Shown: positions 9,113 through 18,783 of the stretch, piece by piece
Layout of the letters: each line of letters opens with the position of its first letter
How positions within the stretch are numbered: the first letter of the stretch is position 1
Source of the DNA: Mycolicibacter sinensis
GTDB taxonomy: Bacteria > Actinomycetota > Actinomycetes > Mycobacteriales > Mycobacteriaceae
NCBI RefSeq assembly: GCF_001667945.1
Contig: NZ_LZJK01000053.1
Location: 19,425-83,424, forward strand
Reading direction: 5' to 3'
Length of the DNA: 64,000 nucleotides
Notes under the pieces: generated by a model
What the model was told of the DNA's origin: nothing
The model's input: the letters and a program-made list of their open reading frames with translations, nothing else
The model's database searches: none
Program-made: the position numbers and the translations under genes

Positions 9113-9619
9113 TCACCGGACGCCTTCTTTGGCGAACACCACCCGCAGCACGTGGCCCAGTTCCGGGCCCATCACCGTCGCGGCCAGCTCACACAGCGTC
9201 GCCACGAAATCCGGGCCGTGCGGCGGCCGGACGTCGCACAGATGGTGGGCGATCTCGTGCAACACCACCAATTCCCGTAGTGCCCAGTCCCCGCCGTGTT
9301 GGTCCGGCACTGCGATGACGCCGGCCGCGCCGTGCTTTTCGTAGTGCGCCGCCGTCGCGCCGCGGCGTGCCCGCACGCGCAATGCCGCGACATCCGGCCA
9401 CCGGCTTCGCACCGACGGCAGGGCCAGTACGTCGTCGACGTAGCGCTGCACCGCGGCCACCGAGCCGAAGCGGCCCTCCGGCGGAAGCGTCAACCGGGTG
9501 CCGAAGAAGTCGACGTCACCGGATCCGCGCTCGGCGGCGCGATCGAACAAGGTGCGCACGAAGGCCTCCGCGGCGTAGACCCGCGCGCGCTGGGTGTCGC
9601 GCTCGGAGGGCGCGCTCAC
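9113..9619 (-). CDS. putative zinc metallopeptidase, Rv0185-like (TIGR04338-type)
   Basis: A 168-aa cytosolic-looking protein with a zinc-protease motif HEIAHH starting at residue 121, followed by a conserved HGPDF segment that may give a further metal ligand. It belongs to a small actinobacterial family of putative metallohydrolases with no assigned substrate. Start is GTG at 9619, which overlaps the last bases of the upstream DUF2786 gene by four bases, so the two are very probably one transcript. The gene order Rv0184-Rv0185 is the same in M. tuberculosis. Confidence 0.85.
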   Translation of the reverse strand: MSAPSERDTQRARVYAAEAFVRTLFDRAAERGSGDVDFFGTRLTLPPEGRFGSVAAVQRYVDDVLALPSVRSRWPDVAALRVRARRGATAAHYEKHGAAGVIAVPDQHGGDWALRELVVLHEIAHHLCDVRPPHGPDFVATLCELAATVMGPELGHVLRVVFAKEGVR

Positions 9620-10368
9620 CGCTCCAACGCGGACCGCGCCACCGACAACTCGGTCTCGTCGCCCAGCCGTGCGCGCCGGCCGGCGCGGTCCCCGGCTCGT
9701 CGTGCCGCCGAGGAATACCCCGCGGAGGCCCGGGTGGCCCGCCAGGTGCCGCGTGCCTGCGAGGCGCTGCGGTAATAGTCGCGCAGCTCGATCTCCTTGT
9801 TGCGCAACGCGATCGCGGTGCCCGGCGGACGACGATCGTCGGCCTCGGCCTCCCTGCGGGCCTCCTCGCGGGCCTCGGCCAGCCGTTGGCCGACCCGGGC
9901 GCCGAAGGCGAGGTGGATATTCAGCCGGGCAGTGATGGTCGGCGTGGGCCGATGTGCGCCGGTGGCGATGTAGGCGTCGGAAGCCCGGACCATCTGGACG
10001 ACCAGGCTGGCGTAGAGGGCGTGCGTGGCGTCGATGTCCTCGGCGAAACCGTAGGCGTAGACGAAGGTGGAGTTCGATGCCACGTCGCAGCGCACGTCGT
10101 TGGCTGCGGCGATTCCCACGAACAGCTGCACGTAGGTGCGCAGGCCGCGGGCTCCGGGCGGTCCGATCGTGATGGTGCGCTGCACCGGGGTGGTGGCCCG
10201 GGTCCGGGTGGCCGAATGCGCCCGTGCCACCGCCAGATCGATCGAGGTCGCGGTGGCCAGCCGCTGCGCCGCCGCCATGAACGCGTCGGCTTCATGTGCA
10301 TTGTCAGTGCCCTCGGCCTGGCGCAGCAAGGCGGCGATGCGCGCCAACATCTTGTCGTCGGTGCTCAT
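9616..10368 (-). CDS. DUF2786-domain protein, Rv0184-like
   Basis: A 250-aa protein whose N-terminal 40 residues (DDKMLARIAALLRQAEGT... AHEADAFMAAAQRL) form the DUF2786 signature. A longer alpha/beta region and an Arg/Ala-rich C-terminus follow. No signal peptide or membrane segment is seen. The role is unknown; members are often encoded beside the zinc-peptidase partner, as here. The ATG at 10368 (MSTDDKM) was preferred over 10398 because the domain starts there. The stop overlaps the GTG of the Rv0185-like gene. Confidence 0.82.
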   Translation of the reverse strand: MSTDDKMLARIAALLRQAEGTDNAHEADAFMAAAQRLATATSIDLAVARAHSATRTRATTPVQRTITIGPPGARGLRTYVQLFVGIAAANDVRCDVASNSTFVYAYGFAEDIDATHALYASLVVQMVRASDAYIATGAHRPTPTITARLNIHLAFGARVGQRLAEAREEARREAEADDRRPPGTAIALRNKEIELRDYYRSASQARGTWRATRASAGYSSAARRAGDRAGRRARLGDETELSVARSALER

Positions 10369-10413
10369 GGCCGCAACGCTAACCGACGTCGACGACACCG
10401 CGCCGACGACGAT

Positions 10414-12111
<1,698 letters not shown>

Positions 12112-12125
12112 CTAAGATCGCCCGC

Positions 12126-13250
12126 ATGAAGACCAAGGGCGCATTGTTGTGGGAGCTGAACTCGCCGTGGCGGGTCGACGAGATCGAGCTGGGCGACCCG
12201 GTTGACGGCGAAGTCCAGGTCCGCATGCACGCGGCGGGCATGTGCCACTCCGACTACCACCTGACCACCGGAGCCACCCCGATCGGCCTACCGGCGCTCG
12301 GCGGCCACGAGGGCGCCGGGGTCATCACCAAGGTCGGCAAGGGTGTGACCGGCCTGGAAGAGGGCGATCACGTCGTGATGGCCTTCATCCCGGCCTGCGG
12401 CTCCTGCCCGCCGTGTATGAAGGGCTTCCGTTCGCTGTGTGATCGCGGAGCGGTATTGCTCGGCGGCAAGGCCATCGCCGACGGCACCAACCGGATCCAC
12501 GCCGGTTCGCATGAGGTCTCCCCAATGAACCTGCTCGGCACGTTCGCGCCCTACATGACCGTGCATCAGGACTCCGTGGTCAAGATCGACAAGGACGTGC
12601 CGTTCGAGACCGCGGCCATCATGGGTTGCGCAGTGCCCACCGGGTTCGGCTCGGCCACCAACGTCGCCGAGGTCAAGCCCGGCGAGACCGTCATCATCAT
12701 CGGCGTCGGCGGCATCGGCATGAGTGCCCTGCAGGGCGCGGTCCTGTCCGGGGCACGGCGCGTCATCGCAATCGACCCGGTGGCCTTCAAGCGCGACCAA
12801 GCCGTCAAGTTCGGCGCTACCCACGTGTATCCCTCGATGGCCGAGGCGATCATGCCGGTCATGGAGGAGACCTGGGGCCTGATGGCCGACAAGGTGATCA
12901 TCGCGGTCGGCGACATGAAGGGCGAGTACATCGAAGAGGCGCTGACCTTGACCGCCAAGACCGGCACCTGCGTGGTCACCGGCATGGGCTCGATGGTCGA
13001 CGCCGACGTCAAGCTGAACCTGTTCCTGTTCACCATGTTGCAGAAGACGTTGAAGGGCAACATCTTCGGCGGCGGCAGCTCGCACATCGAGACGCCGCGG
13101 CTGGTCGGCCTCTACAAGTCCGGGCTGCTCAAGATCGACGAGATGATCACCACCACCTACAAGCTCGAGGACATCAACGACGGCTATGCCGACATGGTCG
13201 ACGGCAAGAACATTCGCGGCGTCATCACCTTCGACGAGTCCGACTGGTAG
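12126..13250 (+). CDS. NDMA-dependent-type zinc alcohol dehydrogenase
   Basis: A 374-aa medium-chain zinc alcohol dehydrogenase of the actinobacterial NDMA-dependent group, in which NAD is tightly bound and an unusual external acceptor is used. The catalytic zinc ligands are Cys40 and His61; structural zinc cysteines are 91, 94, 97 and 105 (CGSCPPC... LC). GVGGIG marks the dinucleotide fold. HSDYH after Cys40 and the CDRGAVLLGGKAI region are typical of this subgroup. Substrate is unknown. ATG at 12126 was chosen because upstream in-frame codons run through the promoter. It follows the FabG3-like gene and is convergent, with no gap, with the stress-type SDR. Confidence 0.88.
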   Translation: MKTKGALLWELNSPWRVDEIELGDPVDGEVQVRMHAAGMCHSDYHLTTGATPIGLPALGGHEGAGVITKVGKGVTGLEEGDHVVMAFIPACGSCPPCMKGFRSLCDRGAVLLGGKAIADGTNRIHAGSHEVSPMNLLGTFAPYMTVHQDSVVKIDKDVPFETAAIMGCAVPTGFGSATNVAEVKPGETVIIIGVGGIGMSALQGAVLSGARRVIAIDPVAFKRDQAVKFGATHVYPSMAEAIMPVMEETWGLMADKVIIAVGDMKGEYIEEALTLTAKTGTCVVTGMGSMVDADVKLNLFLFTMLQKTLKGNIFGGGSSHIETPRLVGLYKSGLLKIDEMITTTYKLEDINDGYADMVDGKNIRGVITFDESDW

Positions 13251-14090
13251 TCACAGGATCGGCCGGCCTCCGGTGACGGCCAGCCGCGCCCCGGAGATGT
13301 AGCTGGCGTCGTCGGAGGCCAGCAGCACGTAGCTGGACGCGAGTTCGGCCGGTTGGCCGGCGCGGCCCAGCGGCACGTTGTCGCCGAAGGACGCGACGGC
13401 ATCCGGCGGCAGGGTCGACGGAATCAGTGGAGTCCAGATCGGGCCCGGCGCAACACTGTTCACCCGGATTCCCCGCTCGCCGAGCAGCTGAGCAAGACTC
13501 GCCGAGAAGTTCGCGATCGCCGCTTTGGTCGCCGCGTACGGGGCCAGCGTGGGGTTGGGGGTGTCGGAGTTGACCGAGGAGCTGCCGATAATCGACGAGC
13601 CGGCGCCCATATGCGGCAGTGCCGCCTTGACCAGGTAGAAGTAGGCCCCGATGTTGAGCCGAAAGGTGTAGTCCCATTCCTCGTCGCTGATCTCGTCGAT
13701 GCTGGGATGACTCATCTGATAGGCGGCGTTGTTGACCAGCACGTCGATACCGCCGAACGCTGCGGCCGCGCGGTCGACGACATCCCGGCAGTGCTTCGGG
13801 TCGGACAGATCGCCGCGGACCAGCACGCATTTGCGGCCGGCGTCTTCGACGTAGCGGGCGGTGTCGCGGGCGTCCTCATCCTCATCGAGGTAAGCGATGA
13901 GCACGTCGGCGCCCTCGCGCGCGAACGCGATCGCCACGGCACGGCCGATGCCGCTGTCGCCGCCGGTGATGACCGCGCGTTTGCCGGCCAGCTTGGCGGA
14001 GCCCTGATAGCTGGTTTCGCCGCAGTCGGGGACCGGCCGCATCTGGCTCTGGACCCCGGGCGGAGACTGCTGCTGTTCGGGAAAACCCAT
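13251..14090 (-). CDS. SDR oxidoreductase, general-stress type (YghA/YhxC-like)
   Basis: A 279-aa short-chain dehydrogenase of the extended-N-terminus group. Residues 1-35 form a polar Gln/Pro-rich leader, then TGGDSGIGR (42-50), NNAAYQ, a Ser-rich SSSVNS segment and the YAATK catalytic pair. Homologues in many bacteria are induced by stress and are annotated as glucose-1-dehydrogenase-like; their real substrate is uncertain. The start ATG at 14090 has AGGAAGG upstream that overlaps the end of a small upstream gene 12 bp away, so the two are co-transcribed. Its stop directly abuts the stop of the convergent ADH. Confidence 0.87.
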   Translation of the reverse strand: MGFPEQQQSPPGVQSQMRPVPDCGETSYQGSAKLAGKRAVITGGDSGIGRAVAIAFAREGADVLIAYLDEDEDARDTARYVEDAGRKCVLVRGDLSDPKHCRDVVDRAAAAFGGIDVLVNNAAYQMSHPSIDEISDEEWDYTFRLNIGAYFYLVKAALPHMGAGSSIIGSSSVNSDTPNPTLAPYAATKAAIANFSASLAQLLGERGIRVNSVAPGPIWTPLIPSTLPPDAVASFGDNVPLGRAGQPAELASSYVLLASDDASYISGARLAVTGGRPIL

Positions 14091-14102
14091 CGGCGGCCCT
14101 TC

Positions 14103-14273
14103 CTACTGAGGGCCGCGGCGAGGGCCGGCCATGTCGGGGTCGTCATCAGCCGGGGGCTCCGGGTCGCGCCATTCCTCGACCCTGCTGGGTCGATTGCCTT
14201 GCAGCGTGCCGCGTAGTTCGGCCTTGAGCTGGTCGTCTTCCCGCGGGCTGTGTTTTGCGCTTTCACGTTCCAT
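14103..14273 (-). CDS. 56-aa hydrophilic small protein upstream of the stress SDR
   Basis: A complete small reading frame from ATG at 14273 to TAG at 14103. The product is highly charged, with a dibasic/acidic N-terminal half (MERESAKHSPRED), a central RPSRVEEWRDPEP segment and a Gly/Arg/Pro tail. It has no hydrophobic segment. It lies 12 bp before the SDR ATG, and the SDR ribosome site overlaps its end, which is the layout of an operon. Codon use (strong G/C third positions) fits a real gene. I do not recognise a named family; similar charged miniproteins are seen beside stress genes in actinobacteria, which is only a weak analogy. Confidence 0.7.
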   Translation of the reverse strand: MERESAKHSPREDDQLKAELRGTLQGNRPSRVEEWRDPEPPADDDPDMAGPRRGPQ

Positions 14274-14372
14274 CGCGGATCACCTGCCTGCTTGTCGAAC
14301 GGATTGCCGCCTGCAGCGCGTACCCGAAGAGCGGGGAAGGTAATCATCGGGCACGCGCTAGCCTTGGTGGTC

Positions 14373-15095
14373 ATGACCGGCGTGCTCGATGTGCGGCGGG
14401 CCGCCGACCGGGCGGTCACCCGGGCACCGTGGTTGACCTCGCGGCATTCGTTCTCGTTCAACGACTACTACGACCCGGACAACACCCACCACGGGCTGCT
14501 GCTGGTCAACAACGACGACATCGTGGACCCGGCTTCGGGGTTTGCCACCCACCCGCACCGCGACGCCGAGATCGTCACCTGGGTGCTGTCGGGCGAGTTG
14601 ACCCACCGCGATTCGATCGGAAACTCGGGGGTGATCCGCCCCGGGCTGGCCCAGCGCATGTCGGCCGGCACCGGCATCGCGCATTCGGAGCGCAACGAAT
14701 CAGACAGTGCGCCCGTGCATTTCGTTCAGATGTGGATCATGCCCGACACCCCGGGACGCACCCCGGGTTATCAACAGGAGGAGATCGGCGACGCGCTGGC
14801 CGGCGGTGGTCTTGTCACCGTCGCCTCCGGCAGGGACCCGGCGGCGGCGATCACCATCGGCAACGCCGACGCCACGCTGTACGCCGCCCGGCTGCAACCC
14901 GGCGGCAGCGTCGAATTGCCCGACGCCCCTTACGTGCACCTATTCGTCGCGCTCGGCCGGGCCGACCTGGAGGGTGCCGGCGAGCTGGATGCCGGTGACG
15001 CGGTCCGCCTCACCGGCGATGGCGGTCAACGGGTGCGCGCCGCAGCGCCGGCCGAGATCCTGATCTGGCAGATGCACGCACTGCTCGGCGGCTGA
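14373..15095 (+). CDS. pirin family protein, Rv0181c-like
   Basis: A 240-aa bicupin of the pirin family. The metal-site motif THPHRDAEIVTWVLSGELTHRDS (from about residue 55) carries the His-His-His/Glu ligands of the N-terminal cupin. GTGIAHSERN follows about 40 residues later. Some pirins have quercetinase or redox-sensor activity; the role in mycobacteria is not known. The ATG at 14373 (MTGVLDV) begins directly at the conserved family start; the 41-codon extension upstream has no homology-like features. Position near the Rv0183 homologue agrees with Rv0181c. Confidence 0.9.
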   Translation: MTGVLDVRRAADRAVTRAPWLTSRHSFSFNDYYDPDNTHHGLLLVNNDDIVDPASGFATHPHRDAEIVTWVLSGELTHRDSIGNSGVIRPGLAQRMSAGTGIAHSERNESDSAPVHFVQMWIMPDTPGRTPGYQQEEIGDALAGGGLVTVASGRDPAAAITIGNADATLYAARLQPGGSVELPDAPYVHLFVALGRADLEGAGELDAGDAVRLTGDGGQRVRAAAPAEILIWQMHALLGG

Positions 15096-15216
15096 TCATC
15101 GGGTCACCGATCCGGCACCGACGCGGCACAGTCCGATTACGGCGTGCTACCCCGGTGGTTTCTGTGGCTAGCCTCAGAACTTGGTGTCAGTCGGGACGGA
15201 GCCGAAGGGACAAACA

Positions 15217-16305
15217 GTGTCGACTCCAGTGGCTTTCGCGCGTCGGCTGGCGGCTGGCTGCAGCGCGGTACTGCTGTGCGCCGCCCTGGCGATCGGTCCC
15301 GGCCAGCCGACTGCGCGGGCCGCCGCCCAGGACCAGTTGGCCGCCGCGATCGCCCGCACCCCGGGCTCCTACGTGGTCTACAACTTCGGCGCCGGGCATC
15401 CCGCGCCGATGCTCAACGCCGCCGGCGACTGGTATGAGATGTCCGGCGGCGGGCACCTGGTCGTGCTCAAGGCGGCCTCGCAGCGCATCGAGCCGCACCT
15501 GCTGGTCGACAGTCACAGCGGCGTGCAGAGCCGCTGCGAACGCGATCCGCGGGCCCGCACCGGCGAGGGCCTGTTGCAAGCCTCGGAGCTGTACACCCCG
15601 CTGCAGGCCTGGCAGGCGCTGGGCCGGCCGATGGTGGCGATCAACGCCAACTTCTTCGACATCCGCGGCCAGCGCGGCGGCTCCTGGCGGACCACCAAGT
15701 GCAGTTCACCGCTGGGCGTCTACGTGGACAACACCCGCGGCAAGGGCCGGGCCAATGTCGCGGTCACCGGCACCATCCCCTACGCCGGCAAGCAGGGACT
15801 GTCCGGCGGCAATGAGCACTGGTCGACGCTGACCACGATGATCCTGCCGACCCGCGGTGCACCGTATGTGTTGTGGCCGCGCGGCGGCCGCGACGGCGGG
15901 GACTACGACGCGGCCGGCCCCACGGTCACCGGCCTGGTGGAACGCGGGGACCGGTTCGTCGCGGTGAGCGGGCTGGGTCTGCTGGCGCCCGGCGTCACCG
16001 GGCAACTCAACGACGGCGGGCCCAGCGCGGCGCGCACCGCGCTGGGCTATTCGCGGGCCAAGGACGAGATGTACATCTTCCAGGGCGGGCACTACACCCC
16101 GGACAACATGCAGGACCTGTTCCGCGGCCTGGGCAGCGATCACGCCGTCCTGCTCGACGGCGGTTCGTCGTCGGCGGTCGTGCTGCGCCGCGACGCCGGC
16201 GGCATGTGGACCGGTGCCGGGGTACCGCGCGGGTCGTGCGACACCGCCCAGGTGCTGTGCGATGCCCACGAACGAGCGCTGCCCAGCTGGTTGGCGTTCA
16301 ATTAA
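15217..16305 (+). CDS. secreted phosphodiester glycosidase-domain protein
   Basis: A 362-aa exported protein. A signal peptide (Arg-Arg, then a hydrophobic run, ending ARAAA at about residue 35) leads into a mature domain. Hallmarks of the NAGPA/phosphodiester glycosidase (formerly DUF2233) family are INANFFDI, LNDGGPSAARTALGYS and VLLDGGSSSAVVL near the C-terminus. The human relative removes GlcNAc from phosphodiesters; bacterial members are thought to act on cell-surface or phage-type glycans, but the substrate here is unknown. Start GTG at 15217 has GAAGGGA nine bases upstream; starting at 15181 would push polar residues ahead of the signal peptide. Confidence 0.82.
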   Translation: MSTPVAFARRLAAGCSAVLLCAALAIGPGQPTARAAAQDQLAAAIARTPGSYVVYNFGAGHPAPMLNAAGDWYEMSGGGHLVVLKAASQRIEPHLLVDSHSGVQSRCERDPRARTGEGLLQASELYTPLQAWQALGRPMVAINANFFDIRGQRGGSWRTTKCSSPLGVYVDNTRGKGRANVAVTGTIPYAGKQGLSGGNEHWSTLTTMILPTRGAPYVLWPRGGRDGGDYDAAGPTVTGLVERGDRFVAVSGLGLLAPGVTGQLNDGGPSAARTALGYSRAKDEMYIFQGGHYTPDNMQDLFRGLGSDHAVLLDGGSSSAVVLRRDAGGMWTGAGVPRGSCDTAQVLCDAHERALPSWLAFN

Positions 16306-16323
16306 CGGCAGGCTGCTGCCATT

Positions 16324-16911
16324 TCAGGGCATGTCGACCTTGGCGGCCAGCCAGCGGCCGTTCACCTTCTCCATCGTCATCACGATGCGACTGCGGTCGA
16401 GCTACGGCTCCGGAGAGGCCTTGTTGCTCACCGACTGATCGATGAACAGCATCACCTCGACCTTGTTCTTGGCCGCGGACTTGACCGCGGCGTCGATGAC
16501 GGTGCCGTGCGCGGCGGCCTTGTTGTCGATCAGCAGTTGGCGCAGCTGCTCGCTGGAGGCGGCATACATGTTCTTGAATTCGCCGGTGGCCCCGTCGAGG
16601 ACCTCGGCGAAGTTCTTGTCGATCGCGCCCGGGTCCACCCCGGTCAGCACCAGGGTGTACTTCTCGGCGGCGTCGAGCGCCTGCGCGGCGGCCACCGCGC
16701 GCTGATGATGCGCGAACAGTAGCCAGCCCTCGTAGCCCGCGCCGATCAGGCCGAGTCCCAACACCGCCGCGGCGATCCACCGCCGCCGCGACCCGCGCGG
16801 GCCGGCATCAGCATCGACCGGCTGCGGTTCGTCGGTTGCCGTTTCGACGACGGCATCGTCTTCGACCGCAGCTTCGACGTGATCATCGGCCGAATCCGTC
16901 TGCTCCGACAC
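16324..16911 (-). pseudogene. Mce-associated membrane protein interrupted by an in-frame TAG
   Basis: From ATG 16911 the frame encodes an acidic N-terminus, one membrane helix (about residues 43-63) and a Mce-associated domain (VLDGATGEFKN, EQLRQLLIDNKAA). Translation stops at TAG 16402-16404 after ...VSNKASPEP. The same frame continues without further stops for 25 codons, LDRSRIVMTMEKVNGRWLAA and on to TGA at 16324. This is exactly the C-terminus seen in the intact paralogue at 27046-27654 (VDRSRMKMTMQKVDGRWLAS). A single base change (for example CAG to TAG) would explain it. The product would be a 169-aa truncated protein lacking the last strand. It may be a pseudogene, a tolerated truncation or a sequencing error. 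Confidence 0.8.
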
Positions 16912-16947
16912 GTGACCGAACCTACCGCAGCCCGCAGCGGCGGGCGC

Positions 16948-17547
16948 TCAGGTGCAGGCCCCGGAATTCCGCAACGCGTCGCCCCACCCGGCGGCGGAAT
17001 CGATATGGGGACGAGTGAAGCCGGCCGGCTGCTTCTTGCGCATGCTGTCGGCGATGCGGGACAACTGGAACAGCACCCCGGTCAGCTGCTCGCCGCCGTA
17101 GATCGGGGAATACGGCCCGTAGTTGTCGGGGGTGTTGCGGATTGTCAGCGGCTGCAGCCGCGGCCCCAGGAAACCGGTCGACCGGTCGATGTTGGCCACC
17201 ACTGCATCGGCCTGCGGTTGCACTTCGGCGTAGACGTCGTGGTGGGCGCCCAGGCTGCGGTTGAAGGCGTTGATCTGGCCCAGCAACGGGTCGAACTGCG
17301 CGTTGAACCACTGGCACGAGTCCGACATGCCGCCGATCATCTCGGGGGTGACCTGGTAGGTGAACGTGTTGTACGGCCAAAAGTCCATATGCGGCGACCA
17401 GTCGGTGGGAGTGGGCGTGAACACCGGAAGCGCGGGCGGCTGGTCGGGGTCGGCGACGGCGGATCCCGGCGCCGCCAGGACCCCGGTTGCCGTCGCGGCC
17501 GCCGTCACGCCGGCGGCGATCCCCGCCCACCATCTCCGCATCGGCAT
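16948..17547 (-). CDS. secreted hypothetical protein
   Basis: A 199-aa exported protein. It begins MPMRRWWAG, then a hydrophobic Ala-rich stretch and a cleavage-type AVA before Asp32. The mature part is Trp/Tyr/Asn/Pro-rich (TDWSPHMDFWPYNTFTY, DNYGPYSPIYGGEQ), with two cysteines far apart (near residues 82 and 198) that could form a disulphide. I do not recognise the family; it looks like a mycobacteria-restricted envelope protein. Two ATG codons (17547 and 17541) are possible starts. It lies upstream of, and on the same strand as, the broken Mce-associated gene (36 bp), and divergent from the second mce operon, so a transport-linked role is only contextual. Confidence 0.7.
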   Translation of the reverse strand: MPMRRWWAGIAAGVTAAATATGVLAAPGSAVADPDQPPALPVFTPTPTDWSPHMDFWPYNTFTYQVTPEMIGGMSDSCQWFNAQFDPLLGQINAFNRSLGAHHDVYAEVQPQADAVVANIDRSTGFLGPRLQPLTIRNTPDNYGPYSPIYGGEQLTGVLFQLSRIADSMRKKQPAGFTRPHIDSAAGWGDALRNSGACT

Positions 17548-17910
17548 CTCCCCGCGCTCGGCCGTTCTCCAGCGTCGAGTATCGCCACCGCCGCCGCGGG
17601 CGGGGCGCTGAATCGGCGAAATCGCTGCTACCGGTGAGTAACCCGGCCATAACCCGAGTCATGTTGGCCGAAGCGCCCCTGCCGGGCCGTGGTGTCCGAC
17701 ATCATGACCGGATGAAAGGCCGCGCTGACGTCTGATGAGTTCTCTTCGGACCGTCGCGGTGCACCTCCCACCGGTTCCTTCACCCGTTGGCGCCGGAATC
17801 GCCGAACCCTACCTTGGAGTAAGAACGGTGGCTACCATGTCCGCCATGGATCATCGGACCAGCGTGGAATTGTCGGCGTTCGGTGACCACAAGTGCATGA
17901 TCGGCGACCG
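17548..17910. other. intergenic promoter region of the second mce operon
   Basis: About 360 bp without a recognised gene between the divergent secreted-protein gene and the first YrbE gene. It must contain both promoters. I see no clear operator palindrome. Its right end carries the possible leader reading frame described separately. Confidence 0.5.
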
Positions 17911-17914
17911 ATGA
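17837..17914 (+). CDS. possible 25-aa leader peptide coupled to the second yrbE operon
   Basis: A short frame from ATG 17837 to TGA 17914. Its stop overlaps the ATG of the YrbE gene (17911) in an ATGA junction, the same junction used throughout this operon. The YrbE ATG has no evident ribosome site of its own, so coupling would make sense. The peptide (starting MSAMDHRTSVELSAFGD) resembles nothing known to me. An alternative is that YrbE starts at GTG 17893 and the frame is chance. Confidence 0.3.
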   Translation: MSAMDHRTSVELSAFGDHKCMIGDR

Positions 17915-18780
17915 CTACCCAGGACGAACGGGAATTCGCCGAGGAGGCGCCCCTCGACGGGGTCGCCGCCATCGAGGACTGGGCGGTCGGCTACGTCCAG
18001 CGCCACCCGCTGGCCGCGCTGACCACCGTCGGTGAACAGTGCGTGCTGGCGGTGCGCACCGTGCAGTACTTCTTCACCGACCTGTTCAGCGGCCGGTTCC
18101 AGTGGGGCGAGTTCGTCCGGCAGGCCGCGTTCATGGCCAACACCGCGGTGCTGCCGACGATCCTGGTGGCGCTGCCGATCGGGGTGACGCTGTCGATTCA
18201 GTTCGCGCTGCTGGCCAACCAGGTCGGGGCGACCTCACTGGCCGGCGCGGCCGCCGGGCTGGCCGTCATCCGCCAAGCCGCCTCGCTGGTGGCGGCGATG
18301 CTGATGGCCGCCGCGGTCGGCTCGGCCATCACCGCCGATCTGGGCTCGCGCACCATGCGGGAGGAGACCGACGCCATGGAGGTGATGGGCGTCTCGGTGA
18401 TCCGCCGCCTGGTGGTCCCGCGCTTCGGCGCGGCCATCATGATCGGCGTCGCGCTGACCGGGATCACCTGCTTCGTCGGCTTTTTGGCCAGCTACCTGTT
18501 CAACGTCTACTTCCAGAAGGGTGCGCCCGGCAGCTTCGTGGCGACATTCTCCTCGTTCGCCACCACCGGCGACATGATCGTCGCGCTGATCAAGGCGGTG
18601 GTCTACGGCGCGATCGTCGCGGTGGTGTCCTGCCAGAAGGGACTGTCCACCCGGGGCGGGCCGGCCGGGGTGGCCAACTCGGTGAACGCTTCGGTGGTCG
18701 AGGCGATCCTGGTGCTGATGATCGTCAACGTCGCCATCAGCGAGCTCTACAACGTGCTGTATCCGCGGACGGGGCTGTAA
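17911..18780 (+). CDS. YrbE/MlaE-family permease A of the second mce operon
   Basis: A 289-aa membrane permease (MlaE/PF02405 family), one of the pair forming the inner-membrane channel of a Mce lipid importer. About five to six hydrophobic segments are seen. The conserved EQ-like coupling segment appears as REETDAMEVMGVSVIRRLVVPR (about residues 150-171). The N-terminal 45 residues are acidic and then carry an amphipathic helix. It is clearly divergent from YrbE1A in the same window, which has the usual GARTIREEIDAMEVLGIDPI. ATG 17911 is preferred; GTG 17893 would add six residues. An unlinked MceG-type ATPase would power the complex. Confidence 0.9.
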   Translation: MTTQDEREFAEEAPLDGVAAIEDWAVGYVQRHPLAALTTVGEQCVLAVRTVQYFFTDLFSGRFQWGEFVRQAAFMANTAVLPTILVALPIGVTLSIQFALLANQVGATSLAGAAAGLAVIRQAASLVAAMLMAAAVGSAITADLGSRTMREETDAMEVMGVSVIRRLVVPRFGAAIMIGVALTGITCFVGFLASYLFNVYFQKGAPGSFVATFSSFATTGDMIVALIKAVVYGAIVAVVSCQKGLSTRGGPAGVANSVNASVVEAILVLMIVNVAISELYNVLYPRTGL

Positions 18781-18783
18781 GAG

